The notes beneath the pieces were generated by a model. The model did no database searches, was not told the origin of the DNA, and worked only from the letters and a program-made list of their open reading frames with translations. Shown here piece by piece: positions 1 to 9,126 of a DNA stretch of 37,168 nt. Each line of letters opens with the position of its first letter. The first letter of the stretch is position 1. This stretch comes from Deltaproteobacteria bacterium. Lineage in GTDB: Bacteria; Desulfobacterota; Binatia; JACPRU01. A program made the translations under genes and the position numbers. The DNA lies in the NCBI GenBank assembly GCA_016189835.1, contig JACPRU010000040.1, positions 65,230-102,397 on the forward strand. Reading direction: 5' to 3'.

Positions 1-302
1 GCCGTCGCCTCGGCGAAGTGCACCCACTGCAGGAACTCGCCGCGCTGTGGCGTTCCCGGCCGCGGCGCCAGCCGTCCCTCGCCGTAGCGCTCGAGCACGT
101 ACTCGAGGATCGCGCCGGACTCGAACATGGCGAGATCGCCGTCCTCGATCGCCGGGACCTTGCCGTAGGGCGAGCGCTGCGCGAACGGGGTCTTGCCGAC
201 CGCGAACTGGACCACCTCCAGCTGGTAGGGAACGCCGAGCTCCTCGAGGAGCCAGTAGATGCGGATCGAGCGGGTGAGCGGGGCATGGTAGAGCTTGATC
301 AT
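1..302 (-). CDS. Glutathione S-transferase, N-terminal part (cut by window edge)
   Basis: The first 100 residues read from an ATG at 302 and leave the window without a stop. They begin MIKLYHAPLTRSIRIYWLLE and continue through GKVPAIED and ESGAILEYVLERYG. This is the thioredoxin-fold N-terminal domain of a cytosolic glutathione S-transferase. The Val-Pro of KVPAIED is the usual cis-proline that contacts the glutathione backbone, and the Glu-Ser of ESGAI normally binds the gamma-glutamyl group. The family conjugates or isomerises electrophiles using glutathione. The substrate cannot be told, because the substrate-binding C-terminal helical domain lies outside the window. It is read in the same direction as the next gene, 41 bases away. 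Confidence 0.85.
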   Translation of the reverse strand, partial: MIKLYHAPLTRSIRIYWLLEELGVPYQLEVVQFAVGKTPFAQRSPYGKVPAIEDGDLAMFESGAILEYVLERYGEGRLAPRPGTPQRGEFLQWVHFAEAT

Positions 303-343
303 CTCGAAGGCCTCCGGTGTTCGCCGTGGAATCGCGCGAACGG

Positions 344-892
344 TCAGACCCGGCGTAGGCCGGGCAGGCCGTCAATGCTGCGGGCGTTGTTCTCGGCGCG
401 GTAGCGGGCGATCGCCTCCTCGCCCATGCGGCTGGCCAGGTCGTCGAGCTGCGATCGGTCGCCTTCGTAGCGGTAGAGCGGCACGCCGTATCCGCAGGAG
501 TCGGAGATGCGATCGAGCCGCGCGCGGACGACGGATCGGACCCCGAGCCGCTGCGGGAACAGCGCCGAGAGCCGCGCGAACTCGTCGTCGCCGCGCTCGA
601 TCACCTCGGCGGCGCCGTGCAGACGCACGATCTTCGGCGGCCCCTCGAACGCGCAGAACAGGAACGCGATGCGGCCGTTCTCGCGCACGTGGGCGACGGT
701 CTCGATGCCGCTGCCGGTGAAGTCGAGGTACGCCACGGTGCGGGGATCGAGGATGCGAAAGGTGTCGAGCCCCTTGGGCGAGAGATTGAGGCGCCCGTCC
801 GCCGCGAGCGGCGCGCTGGCCACGAAGAACACCTTCTGCTTGCCGAGGAAGGCCGCGAGCCGGTCGTCGATCGCGTCGTAGAGCTTGCCCAT
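344..892 (-). CDS. Pyridoxamine 5'-phosphate oxidase-like FMN-binding protein
   Basis: The protein has 182 residues and no signal peptide, so it is probably cytoplasmic. The sequence (KVFFVASAPLAADGRLNLSPKG, then ILDPRTVAYLDFTGSGIETVAHVRENGRIAFLFC, then PPKIVRLHGAAEVI) has the split-barrel pattern of the pyridoxamine-phosphate-oxidase superfamily, with the N-L-S-P-K-G segment typical of the uncharacterised FMN-binding branch. It is shorter than, and lacks the C-terminal signature of, true PdxH, so vitamin B6 synthesis is not a safe call. These proteins bind FMN, F420 or heme and reduce diverse small molecules. The ATG at 892 gives the expected start of the barrel. The 85 bases separating it from dapF make an independent transcript possible. 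Confidence 0.75.
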   Translation of the reverse strand: MGKLYDAIDDRLAAFLGKQKVFFVASAPLAADGRLNLSPKGLDTFRILDPRTVAYLDFTGSGIETVAHVRENGRIAFLFCAFEGPPKIVRLHGAAEVIERGDDEFARLSALFPQRLGVRSVVRARLDRISDSCGYGVPLYRYEGDRSQLDDLASRMGEEAIARYRAENNARSIDGLPGLRRV

Positions 893-977
893 GGCGCGTG
901 ATCATCCAGACGGCGCTCGCCGATGCAAGGGCAATCCGGCGACTAGCCCGGGCCTCTCGGCCGGAAGCGGAGCCTCG

Positions 978-1817
978 TCAGATCTCGATCTCGCCGCGAA
1001 ACACCTCGACCGCGTCGCCGCGCAGGGTGACGTGGCCGTCGCTCTCGCGCCATTCGATGCCGAGGTCGCCGCCGGTGAGGTGGACGAGCACGCGGCGATC
1101 GGTGCGCCCGGTGAGCACGCCGGCGACCGCGGCGGCGCACGCTCCCGTACCGCAGGCGGCGGTCTCGCCCGAGCCGCGCTCCCACACCCGCATGCGCAGC
1201 TCGCCGCGGCCGAGCACCTGCAGGAACTCGGTATTGACGCGCTTCGGGAAGCGCTCGTGGTGCTCGAAGCGGGGCCCGATGGCTTCGAGATCCAGCGCGG
1301 CGATCTCGGACAGGAACAGCACGCAGTGCGGGTTGCCGATCGACACGCAGGTGACGCGATGGGTCTCGCCGCCGACGACGAGAGGGACGTCGACGGCGCG
1401 CGGTCCGTCGAAGCGCGCGGGGATGCGCTCCGGCTCGAGCACCGGCTCGCCCATGTCGACGGTCACGGCGCGCACCCGGCCGCCCTCGACCTCGAGCTCG
1501 AGCGTCTTCACGCCGCTGTCGGTCTCGACCCGCAGCGGGTTCTCGCGGGCCAGGCCGCGCTCCCAGGCGAGCTTACCGACGCAGCGGATGCCGTTGCCGC
1601 ACATCTCGCCGCGGCTGCCGTCGGCGTTGTACATCTCCATGCGCACGTCGGCGACCGACGACGGCTGCACGATGATCAGGCCGTCGGAGCCGATGCCCTT
1701 GCGGCGCGGGCTCACCGCCCGTGCCACGGCCGCCGGGTCGGGGACCTTCACCTCGAAGCCGTTGACGTAGACGTAGTCGTTGCCGGCTCCGTGCATTTTC
1801 GTGAAATGGAGCTTCAC
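978..1817 (-). CDS. dapF: Diaminopimelate epimerase
   Basis: The protein has 279 residues, the usual DapF length. It converts LL- to meso-diaminopimelate for lysine and peptidoglycan synthesis, without a cofactor, using two cysteines. Both are visible: Cys73 in GEMCGNGIRC and Cys222 in GSGETAACGTGACAA, the two halves of the DapF signature. The N-terminus [15 protein letters not shown] is typical. The start codon is GTG at 1817-1815 and overlaps the stop of the small upstream ORF as GTGA, which suggests translational coupling. It is the last gene of the argH / lipoprotein / lysA / dapF group, and lysA two frames upstream decarboxylates the product of this enzyme. Confidence 0.96.
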   Translation of the reverse strand: MKLHFTKMHGAGNDYVYVNGFEVKVPDPAAVARAVSPRRKGIGSDGLIIVQPSSVADVRMEMYNADGSRGEMCGNGIRCVGKLAWERGLARENPLRVETDSGVKTLELEVEGGRVRAVTVDMGEPVLEPERIPARFDGPRAVDVPLVVGGETHRVTCVSIGNPHCVLFLSEIAALDLEAIGPRFEHHERFPKRVNTEFLQVLGRGELRMRVWERGSGETAACGTGACAAAVAGVLTGRTDRRVLVHLTGGDLGIEWRESDGHVTLRGDAVEVFRGEIEI

Positions 1818-1993
1818 GTGGCACGCTGGGGGGGTGGCGCGGATGGAGCTGGCCGGCTCGTGGCGCGTCGGCTCGAGCGAAGCGCGGTGGGCCGGCGGCT
1901 CATCGGCTGGAGCGGCGGCGCGGCCCGCTCGGTGGTCGTCAGAGCGCTCGGCGTGGTCCGCTCGGTGGCGGTCGGAGGCTGCTGCGCCGTCAT
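1814..1993 (-). CDS. Possible 59-residue Thr/Pro/Arg-rich ORF between lysA and dapF
   Basis: An open frame starts with an ATG that overlaps the lysA stop (ATGA) and ends with a TGA that overlaps the dapF GTG start (GTGA). The peptide begins [20 protein letters not shown] and ends [12 protein letters not shown]. It is low-complexity, rich in Thr, Pro, Ala and Arg, with no domain, membrane segment or signal that I recognise. In GC-rich DNA a 60-codon open frame is easily random. The argument for translation is the exact stop/start overlap at both ends, which would carry ribosomes from lysA to dapF. It contains a run of seven C near its 3' end. It could equally be an untranslated spacer. Confidence 0.35.
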   Translation of the reverse strand: MTAQQPPTATERTTPSALTTTERAAPPLQPMSRRPTALRSSRRATSRPAPSAPPPQRAT

Positions 1994-3249
1994 CGCAGGG
2001 TCTCCGGGATGGTCTCGCCGCGCACCAGGTCGTCGAGCGTCTCGCGGGCGCGCACCACGTGGTAGGCGGCGCCGTCGACCAGCACCTCGGCGGCGCGCGG
2101 GCGCGAGTTGTAGTTCGACGACATGACGAAACCGTAGGCGCCGGCGCTGCGCACGGCGAGGAGCTCGCCGGGCAGGGTCTCCGGCAGCTCGCGATCCTTG
2201 GCGAGGAAGTCTCCGCTCTCGCACACCGGGCCGACGACGTCGACCACCGCCGCAGCGCGCCCGCTGCGCTTCACCGGCTCGATCTCCTGGTAGGCGCCGT
2301 AGAGCGCCGGGCGGATCAGGTCGTTCATCGCGCCGTCGACGATCACGAACTTCTTGGTCTCGGTGTCCTTGCGATAGAGGACGCGGGTCAGCAGGATGCC
2401 GGCGTTGCCGACGATCACCCGCCCGGGCTCGAGCAGGAGCTTCACGCCGAGCTTGTCGAGGCCGTCGCCGAGCAGCGCCGCGGCGTAGTCCCGGGGCTCG
2501 GGCGGCGTCTCCTCGTCGTAGGTGATGCCGAGCCCGCCGCCGAAGTCGAGATGGCGGACGTCGAAGCCGCGGGCGCGCAGATCGAGCACCAGGCCGCGCA
2601 CGCGCGACAGCGCGTCGCGGAACGGCGCGACGTCGGTCAGCTGCGAGCCGATGTGGCAGTCGACGCCGACGACCTCGAGGTGGGAGAGCGTCCGCGCCCG
2701 CTCGTACTCCTCGAGCGCGCGGCGGATGTCGATCCCGAACTTCGACTTCTTCATCCCGGTCGAGATGTAGGGATGGGTCTTGGGGTCGACGTCGGGATTC
2801 ACCCGCAGCGCCACCGGCGCCTTCCTGCCGGCTTCTCTCGCGGCGTCGTCGAGCGCGTCGAGCTCGGCGGCGGACTCGACGTTGAACTGCAGGATCCCCT
2901 CGCGCAGCGCGTAGGCCATCTCGTCTCGGGTCTTGCCGATCCCCGAGAAGACGATCTTCCGCGGGTCCGCACCCGCGGCGAGCACGCGGTGGAGCTCTCC
3001 TCCCGAGACGATGTCGAAGCCGCTGCCCTCGCGCGCGAAGGCGCGCAGCACCGCCAGGTTGGAGTTGGCCTTCACCGAGTAGCAGACGAGATGCGGCACG
3101 GCGCCGAAGGCGTCGTCGAAGACACGGTAGTGACGGCGCAGCGTCGCCAGACTGTAGACGTAGCAAGGAGTGCCGACCTGGTCGGCGATCCGCGAGAGCG
3201 GCACCTCCTCGGCGCAAAGCTCGCTTCCGCGGTACTGAAAGAAGTTCAT
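1990..3249 (-). CDS. lysA: Diaminopimelate decarboxylase
   Basis: The 419-residue PLP-dependent enzyme makes L-lysine from meso-diaminopimelate, the last step of the pathway. It is a fold-type III decarboxylase: an alanine-racemase-like barrel with the Schiff-base Lys60 in [10 protein letters not shown], the HIGSQL phosphate-binding segment, then the C-terminal beta domain with the [13 protein letters not shown] motif whose cysteine completes the active site across the dimer. The ATG at 3249 overlaps the stop of the upstream lipoprotein gene as ATGA. The start is supported by the typical opening [20 protein letters not shown]. The substrate is produced by DapF, encoded just downstream in the same operon. 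Confidence 0.97.
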   Translation of the reverse strand: MNFFQYRGSELCAEEVPLSRIADQVGTPCYVYSLATLRRHYRVFDDAFGAVPHLVCYSVKANSNLAVLRAFAREGSGFDIVSGGELHRVLAAGADPRKIVFSGIGKTRDEMAYALREGILQFNVESAAELDALDDAAREAGRKAPVALRVNPDVDPKTHPYISTGMKKSKFGIDIRRALEEYERARTLSHLEVVGVDCHIGSQLTDVAPFRDALSRVRGLVLDLRARGFDVRHLDFGGGLGITYDEETPPEPRDYAAALLGDGLDKLGVKLLLEPGRVIVGNAGILLTRVLYRKDTETKKFVIVDGAMNDLIRPALYGAYQEIEPVKRSGRAAAVVDVVGPVCESGDFLAKDRELPETLPGELLAVRSAGAYGFVMSSNYNSRPRAAEVLVDGAAYHVVRARETLDDLVRGETIPETLR

Positions 3250-3662
3250 GGCTCGGGCGAGACCGTCACCTGGTTCGACGGAAAGCTGTGGTAGCGGTCG
3301 AGCGTGTAGCTGACGACGCGATAGTAGTAGGTCGCGCCCTTGGTCGCTTGCTTGTCGACGTACTCGAAGCGCTTCTCGGGGCGGAAGCGGTCGCGGTCGG
3401 CGACCTCGATCTCGCCGATCTGCTCGGCCTGCTGGCCGGGCGCGCCGCGGAACACCAGGAAGCCACCGAGATCGTCCATGCGCTGGCCGTTCAGGTAGGT
3501 GGCCGGCCGCTGCCACTCGAGGTGGACGCCGTCGGTCGCCGACCGGCCGGCGAGATTGGAGATCGTCTTGGGGCGCACCTGGTCGGCGCCCCGCGGGTCG
3601 GCCTTCAGGCCGCAGGCCGCCAGCAGCACCGCGCCGAGGATCGATGGCAGGCGATAGCCCAT
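3246..3662 (-). CDS. Small lipoprotein with a fibronectin-III-like domain
   Basis: From the ATG at 3662 the protein has 138 residues. The N-terminus [20 protein letters not shown] is a lipoprotein signal with lipobox L-A-A-C, followed by a Lys-Ala-Asp-Pro stretch. The mature part ([42 protein letters not shown]) has the strand pattern of a fibronectin type III domain. Small lipoproteins are common beside lysA and dapF, but their usual role is unclear and many are much shorter than this one. An in-frame TTG at 3719, eight bases after a strong AAGGAG, could be the true start and would add 19 basic residues before the signal. The 3' end overlaps lysA by four bases. The function is not known. Confidence 0.75.
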   Translation of the reverse strand: MGYRLPSILGAVLLAACGLKADPRGADQVRPKTISNLAGRSATDGVHLEWQRPATYLNGQRMDDLGGFLVFRGAPGQQAEQIGEIEVADRDRFRPEKRFEYVDKQATKGATYYYRVVSYTLDRYHSFPSNQVTVSPEP

Positions 3663-3757
3663 GCGGACTCGACGGACGTTTCGGTCGCGGCCGTGCCGCG
3701 TCGGGAGAGAGCGTCGCAACTCGGGTCTCCTTTCTGTGCGCTTCGTGCTTCGCGCGC

Positions 3758-5137
3758 TCACGTCTGGATGCCGATCTTGTCGAGCCGCCGCTCCACGTTC
3801 TCGCGCGCCGTACCGCCGGGCGCGCGCCGCCGCGCGACGGCGGCTTCGGGAGTCAGCCGCTCGAGCACGCCGCGGTCGAAGCGGGGGGAGAAGCGGCGAA
3901 GCTCGGCGAGCGACAGCTGCTCGAGCTGCCGTCCGGTCTTCAGACAATGCCGCACCACCGCGCCGGCCACGCCGTGCGCCTGGCGGAACGGCAGACCCTT
4001 CTCGACGAGGAAGTCGGCCAGCTCGGTGGCGAGCAGGAAGCCGCAGGCGGCCTCCCGCATGCGGCGGCCGTCGAAGCGCAGGCCGGGGAGCATGGCCGCC
4101 ACCGTCTTCAACGCGGCGAGCGCCGTGTCGGCGGCGTCGAACATCGGCTCCTTGTCCTCCTGCAGATCGCTCTGGTAGGCGAGCGGCAGCCCCTTCATCA
4201 CCGTCAGAACCGCCTGCAGGCCGCCGAAGACGCGCCCGCTCTTGCCGCGCACCAGCTCGGCGACGTCGGGATTTTTCTTCTGCGGCATGATCGAGCTGCC
4301 GGTCGAGAACTCGTCCGGGAACGCGACGAAGCCGAACTCGGAGCTCGCCCACAGCGTGAGGTCCGCGCAGAGCCGGGAGAGGTGCACGAACAGGATCGCG
4401 GTCGCAGCCAGGAATTCGGCGATGAAGTCGCGATCGGAGACGGCGTCGATGGAGTTCTCGGCGATGCGGTGAAAGCCGAGCTGCTGGGCGACGAACGCGC
4501 GATCGATCGGGTAGGGAACGCCGGCGAGCGCGCCGGCGCCGAGCGGCAGCAGGTCGACGCGGGAGCGGCAGTCGGCGTAGCGCTCGTCGTCGCGGCCGAG
4601 CATGTCGTAGTAGGCGAGCAGGTGATGCGCGAGCAGCACCGGCTGCGCGCGCTGCATGTGCGTGTAGCCGGGCATCACCACGTCAAGGTTGGTCCGGGCC
4701 AGGCGCGCGAGCGCATCGCGCACGTCGGCGAGGGCGATGCGCAGGTTGCCGATCGCTTCCTTCAGGTAGAGCCGGACGTCGAGCACCACCTGATCGTTGC
4801 GGCTGCGCGCGGTATGGAGGTGCCCGCCCGCGGCGCCGACGATCTCGGTCAGCCGCCGCTCGATCGCCGTGTGGATGTCCTCGTCGGACGGCTGGAAGCG
4901 GAAGCGGCCGGAGAGGAACTCCTTGCGGATCCGCGCCAGGCCTTCGAGGATCCGCTCGGCGTCCCTCCGCGGGACGATCCCCTGGCGGGCGAGCATCTGG
5001 CAGTGGACCTCGCTGCCGCGCAGGTCGTAGGACCACAGGCGGCGGTCGAAGCCGAGCGAGCTCGTGAACTCCTCGGCCACGCGGCTCGGCGGCGCCGCGA
5101 ATCTACCTTGCCAGAGCTTCTTGGTCTTGCGCGCCAC
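3758..5137 (-). CDS. argH: Argininosuccinate lyase
   Basis: It cleaves argininosuccinate to arginine and fumarate, the last step of arginine synthesis. From GTG at 5137 the protein has 459 residues, which is the usual length. The open frame extends further upstream, but that extension is Arg/Gly/Ala-rich and unlike the family, while KKLWQGRF is the classical ArgH opening. Landmarks are TARSRND near residue 109, the catalytic His160 in [10 protein letters not shown], and the fumarase/aspartase superfamily signature [11 protein letters not shown] at 280-290, whose flexible loop carries the catalytic serine. It is the first gene of the minus-strand amino-acid operon and diverges from actA across 182 bases. 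Confidence 0.96.
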   Translation of the reverse strand: MARKTKKLWQGRFAAPPSRVAEEFTSSLGFDRRLWSYDLRGSEVHCQMLARQGIVPRRDAERILEGLARIRKEFLSGRFRFQPSDEDIHTAIERRLTEIVGAAGGHLHTARSRNDQVVLDVRLYLKEAIGNLRIALADVRDALARLARTNLDVVMPGYTHMQRAQPVLLAHHLLAYYDMLGRDDERYADCRSRVDLLPLGAGALAGVPYPIDRAFVAQQLGFHRIAENSIDAVSDRDFIAEFLAATAILFVHLSRLCADLTLWASSEFGFVAFPDEFSTGSSIMPQKKNPDVAELVRGKSGRVFGGLQAVLTVMKGLPLAYQSDLQEDKEPMFDAADTALAALKTVAAMLPGLRFDGRRMREAACGFLLATELADFLVEKGLPFRQAHGVAGAVVRHCLKTGRQLEQLSLAELRRFSPRFDRGVLERLTPEAAVARRRAPGGTARENVERRLDKIGIQT

Positions 5138-5233
5138 GGGAAGACGGGGATAGCTCGAAACCGCCGTCAATTCCAGAACGGGCGATCGGCCGGCGCGGGC
5201 GGCCGAGCGCCCGCCTGCCCGCCCCGGGGGCAC

Positions 5234-5262
5234 TTGCAAGCCTCGCCGGTCTGTTGAATATT
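5234..5262 (+). promoter_or_regulatory. Candidate sigma-70-type promoter for the act-cox operon
   Basis: TTGCAA at 5234-5239 and AATATT at 5257-5262 are separated by 17 bases. They lie in the 182-base divergent space before actA, in a locally AT-richer patch. The -35 matches five of six consensus bases and the -10 matches four of six. The distance to the actA ATG at 5320 leaves about 50 bases of leader. This is a pattern match only. Confidence 0.35.
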
Positions 5263-5319
5263 TCGCCGCCTTTCGCTACCGCGGCCGAAAGACGCGCGGG
5301 TGCGAAGGCGCAGGGGAAC

Positions 5320-5979
5320 ATGGCGCAGGTCTTCCATCGCAGCACGAACTCGATCGCGCGGGTCAGCATCTTCGGTGCCGTGTTCATCGTCGTCGGGCTC
5401 GGCTGGCTGCTCGATACGATCAGCCGCTCCTCCTACGTCACGCAAGCCCGCAACGCGCGCGTCCAGCCGGTGGCCTTCAGCCACAAGCACCACGTCGGCG
5501 GCGCGGGCTTCGATTGCCGCTATTGCCACACCTCGGTCGAGGAGTCGGCGTTCGCGGGGATTCCATCCACCAAGATCTGCATGAACTGCCACTCGCAGAT
5601 CTGGGCGGACAGTCCGATGCTGGCCCCGGTGCGCGAGAGCCTGAAGACCGGCCGGTCGATCGAGTGGACGCGGGTGCACGACCTTCCGGGGTTCGTCTAC
5701 TTCGACCACAGCATCCACGTCGCCAAGGGCGTGGGGTGCTCCACCTGTCACGGTCGCGTCGACCAGATGCCGCTCACCTGGCAGGAGAACTCGCTGCAGA
5801 TGGACTGGTGCGTGAACTGCCACGGAAACCCCGCCCCGTTCGTGCGGCCTCGCCAGGAGGTGTTCAACATGGCGTGGCGGCCGCCGCCGGACCAGCTCGA
5901 ACAGGGCGCCCGACTGGTGACCGAGTACAAGATCCTGCCGCCGAGCGTGCTGACGTCCTGCTCGACGTGCCACCGCTGA
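5320..5979 (+). CDS. actA: Alternative Complex III pentaheme cytochrome c subunit
   Basis: The 219-residue protein has one N-terminal membrane helix (about 14-33) followed by a periplasmic domain with five CxxCH heme c sites, at Cys66 (CRYCH), Cys87 (CMNCH), Cys140 (CSTCH), Cys164 (CVNCH) and Cys214 (CSTCH, three residues before the end). Five hemes, a single anchor helix and the position directly before a Tat-exported Fe-S protein identify ActA, which relays electrons from the ActB Fe-S clusters toward the ActE heme. The ATG at 5320 follows an AGGGGAA ribosome site. A TTG at 5254 would place coding sequence over the candidate promoter and is less likely. Confidence 0.93.
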   Translation: MAQVFHRSTNSIARVSIFGAVFIVVGLGWLLDTISRSSYVTQARNARVQPVAFSHKHHVGGAGFDCRYCHTSVEESAFAGIPSTKICMNCHSQIWADSPMLAPVRESLKTGRSIEWTRVHDLPGFVYFDHSIHVAKGVGCSTCHGRVDQMPLTWQENSLQMDWCVNCHGNPAPFVRPRQEVFNMAWRPPPDQLEQGARLVTEYKILPPSVLTSCSTCHR

Positions 5980-6111
5980 GCGTTCGCGGCCGAGCTGCCG
6001 GGACACGACTTCGCTGTTTTGCACGAAGATATGAGATACGAGGCCTCGGTACGCGACCACCGTTTGGTTGCGGCCGTGCCGCGCTGAGGAACGGTCCGAG
6101 GAAGATTCCGA

Positions 6112-9100
6112 ATGGCTGAGAGACTCGACCTCGACGAGGTCCGCGCGCGGCTCGAGCAGGCACGGGGCCGCGAATACTGGCGCGGCCTCGAGGAGCTCGC
6201 CGAGAGTGAGGAGTTCCGCGAGCTGCTGCATCGCGAGTTCCCGCCCGGCGCCGCGGAGTGGCTCGATCCGGTGAGCCGCCGGCGCTTCCTCCAGCTGATG
6301 GGGGCTTCGATCGCGCTCGCCGGCCTCTCGGGATGCACGCGTCAGCCGAGCGAGCCGATCGTACCCTACGTGCAGCAGCCCGAGCAGATCGTGCCGGGCA
6401 AGCCGCTGTTCTTCGCCACCGCGGTCACGCTGCGCGGCTACGCCAGCGGCGTGCTGGTGGAGAGCCACGAGGGCCGGCCGACGAAGATCGAGGGCAATCC
6501 CGACCACCCGGCGAGCCTCGGTGCGACCGACGTCTACGGGCAGGCGTGGGTGCTCGACCTCTACGACCCGGACCGCGCGCAGGCGCTCACCCGCGGCGGA
6601 CGCATCCGCCCGTGGGCGTCGTTCCGCGAGACCGTCGGCGCATCGATCGAATCGCAGCGCTCCAACCGGGGAGCGCGGCTGCGCATCCTCACCGAGACCG
6701 TCACCTCGCCGACCCTCGCCCGCCAGCTGCGCGAGATCCTCGCCCAGATGCCCGAGGCGAAGTGGGTGCAATACGAGCCCGCCGGCCGCGACGGCGTCCG
6801 CGAGGGCGCGCGCCTGGCGTTCGGCGAGGCGGTGGAGACGCACTACCGGTTCGACCAGGCGCGCGTGGTGCTGTCGATCGACGCGGATTTCGTCGCCGGC
6901 ATGCCGGGCAACCTGCGCTACATCCGCGACTGGGTGAGCGCCCGGCGCGTCGATGCCGAGGGCAAGGGGGAGATGAACCGGCTCTACGCGGTCGAGAGCG
7001 CGCCGTCGCCCACCGGCGCCGTCGCCGACCACCGGATCGCCTTGAAGCCGAGCGGGGTGGAAGCCGTGGCGCGCGCGGTCGCGGCCGAGCTCGGCGTCGG
7101 CGTGCGCGCCGGCGCCGGCGTCGCGCAGCACGGGCCGTGGATCGCCGCCGCCGCGGCGGACTTGAAGAAGCACGCCGGCGCGAGCCTGGTGATCGCGGGC
7201 GAGGAGCAGCCGGCGGCGGTGCACGCGCTCGCCCATGCGATGAATCACGCGCTCGGCAACGTCGGCAAGACCGTGGTGCACACCGAGCCCGTGGAAGCCG
7301 AACCGCAGAACCAGCTCGAGGGCCTGAAGCACCTCGCCGACGAGATCGACCGCGGCCTCGTCGACGTGCTGCTGATTCTCGGCGGCAATCCGGTGTTCAC
7401 CGCGCCCGCCGACCTGGACCTCGCCAAGCGGCTCGACAAGGTCGCGCTGCGCACCTACTGGGGCGCCTACCAGGACGAGACCTCCGCGCTCTGTCACTGG
7501 CACGTTCCGGCCGCGCATCCGCTCGAGACCTGGAGCGACGCGCGCGCTCACGACGGAACGGTGACGATCCTGCAGCCGTTGATCGATCCGCTCTACGAGG
7601 GCAAGTCGGCGCACGAGCTGCTCGCCGCGCTGTTCGGCTCCGAAGGCGAGAAGACCAGCCACGATCTGGTCCGCGAGACCTACGCCCAGGGCAAGGACAA
7701 GGCGGAGCTCGACCGCTTCTGGCGCCGCGCGCTGCACGACGGGCTGGTCGCCGGCACCGCGCTGCCGGCGAAGAGCGTGACGCTGCGGACGGACTGGACG
7801 TCGCTTCCGGCGCCGTCGATCGCCGACGGCGGCGGCGGGCTGGAGATCGCCTTCCGTCTCGACCCGACGGTCTTCGACGGGCGCTGGGCGAACAACGGGT
7901 GGCTGCAGGAGCTGCCGAAGCCGCTCACCAAGCTCGCCTGGGACAACGCGGCGATCGTCAGTCCCGCGACGGCCGGCCGGCTCGGGCTGGAAAGCGAGAT
8001 GCTGGTCACGCTGGTGCTCGAGGGCCGCAGCGTCGAAGCGCCGGTCTGGGTGCAGCCGGGGCAGGCGGAGGACTGCGTGACGGTGCATCTCGGCTACGGC
8101 CGCGCACGCGCCGGGCGCGTCGGCGCCGGCGCCGGGTTCGACGCCTATGCGATCCGCAGCTCGACCTCTCCGTGGGCGGCGGCGGGCCTCGAGGTGCGGA
8201 AGAGCCGGGGCCGCAAGCCGCTGGTGTGCACGCAGCTGCATCACTCCATGGAGGGGCGCCACATCGTCCGCGCCGCCTCGCTCGAGGAGTTCCGCAAGGA
8301 GCCCGAGTTCGCCCGCAAGCTCGGCGAGGATCCCGGGCGCGAGGACACGATGTACGAGCCGCCGGTGGTCTACGACGGCTACGCCTGGGGGATGGCGATC
8401 GACCTCTCGGCCTGCGTCGGCTGCAACGCCTGCGTCATCGCGTGTCAGGCCGAGAACAACATCCCGGTGGTCGGCAAGGACCAGGTCGCGCGGCAGCGCG
8501 CGATGCACTGGATCCGGCTCGACCGCTACTACAAGGGGAGCATCGACGCTCCCGAGACCGCGCTGCAGCCGGTGCCCTGCATGCATTGCGAGAACGCGCC
8601 GTGCGAGGTCGTCTGCCCGGTCGGCGCCACCAATCACAGCGCCGAGGGCCTGAACGACATGATCTACAACCGCTGCGTCGGCACGCGGTACTGCGCGAAC
8701 AACTGCCCCTACAAGGTCCGCCGTTTCAACTTCTACCTGGACTCCGACTGGGCCACCGAGAGCCTGAAGGGCGTTCGCAACCCCAACGTCACGGTGCGCA
8801 GCCGCGGCGTGATGGAGAAGTGCACGTACTGCGTTCAGCGCATCAACGCGGCGAAGATCGAGGCGGAGAAGCAGGACCGCCGGGTGCGGGACGGCGAGAT
8901 CCGCACCGCCTGCCAGCAGGTCTGTCCGGCCGACGCGATCGTGTTCGGCGACGTCAACGATGCGCAGAGCCGGGTGGCGAAGCTCAGGGCCGATCCCCGC
9001 AACTACGGGCTGCTGGCGGAGCTGAACACCCGCCCGCGCACCACCTACCTGGCGCAGGTGCGCAACCCCAATCCCGACATCGCCGAGCTCGAGCCCGCCC

Positions 9101-9123
9101 GCGCGGAAGAGCGGGAAGGTTGA
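6112..9123 (+). CDS. actB: Alternative Complex III molybdopterin-like / Fe-S subunit
   Basis: The 1003-residue protein fuses a molybdopterin-oxidoreductase-like domain to a C-terminal ferredoxin-like domain, the hallmark of ActB. A twin-arginine motif S55-RRRFLQ is followed by a hydrophobic stretch and a lipobox-like LSGC at Cys75, so it is probably exported folded and lipid-anchored. Fifteen cysteines bind clusters: 768/771/774/778, 823/826/831/835, 855/861/865, 904/907 and 934/938. This number fits three [4Fe-4S] plus one [3Fe-4S]. In characterised complexes the molybdopterin domain holds no cofactor. The 54 residues before the Tat motif are a conserved-type leader found in many ActB proteins. 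It lies 132 bases after actA, the only sizeable gap in the operon. Confidence 0.95.
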   Translation: MAERLDLDEVRARLEQARGREYWRGLEELAESEEFRELLHREFPPGAAEWLDPVSRRRFLQLMGASIALAGLSGCTRQPSEPIVPYVQQPEQIVPGKPLFFATAVTLRGYASGVLVESHEGRPTKIEGNPDHPASLGATDVYGQAWVLDLYDPDRAQALTRGGRIRPWASFRETVGASIESQRSNRGARLRILTETVTSPTLARQLREILAQMPEAKWVQYEPAGRDGVREGARLAFGEAVETHYRFDQARVVLSIDADFVAGMPGNLRYIRDWVSARRVDAEGKGEMNRLYAVESAPSPTGAVADHRIALKPSGVEAVARAVAAELGVGVRAGAGVAQHGPWIAAAAADLKKHAGASLVIAGEEQPAAVHALAHAMNHALGNVGKTVVHTEPVEAEPQNQLEGLKHLADEIDRGLVDVLLILGGNPVFTAPADLDLAKRLDKVALRTYWGAYQDETSALCHWHVPAAHPLETWSDARAHDGTVTILQPLIDPLYEGKSAHELLAALFGSEGEKTSHDLVRETYAQGKDKAELDRFWRRALHDGLVAGTALPAKSVTLRTDWTSLPAPSIADGGGGLEIAFRLDPTVFDGRWANNGWLQELPKPLTKLAWDNAAIVSPATAGRLGLESEMLVTLVLEGRSVEAPVWVQPGQAEDCVTVHLGYGRARAGRVGAGAGFDAYAIRSSTSPWAAAGLEVRKSRGRKPLVCTQLHHSMEGRHIVRAASLEEFRKEPEFARKLGEDPGREDTMYEPPVVYDGYAWGMAIDLSACVGCNACVIACQAENNIPVVGKDQVARQRAMHWIRLDRYYKGSIDAPETALQPVPCMHCENAPCEVVCPVGATNHSAEGLNDMIYNRCVGTRYCANNCPYKVRRFNFYLDSDWATESLKGVRNPNVTVRSRGVMEKCTYCVQRINAAKIEAEKQDRRVRDGEIRTACQQVCPADAIVFGDVNDAQSRVAKLRADPRNYGLLAELNTRPRTTYLAQVRNPNPDIAELEPARAEEREG

Positions 9124-9126
9124 TCC

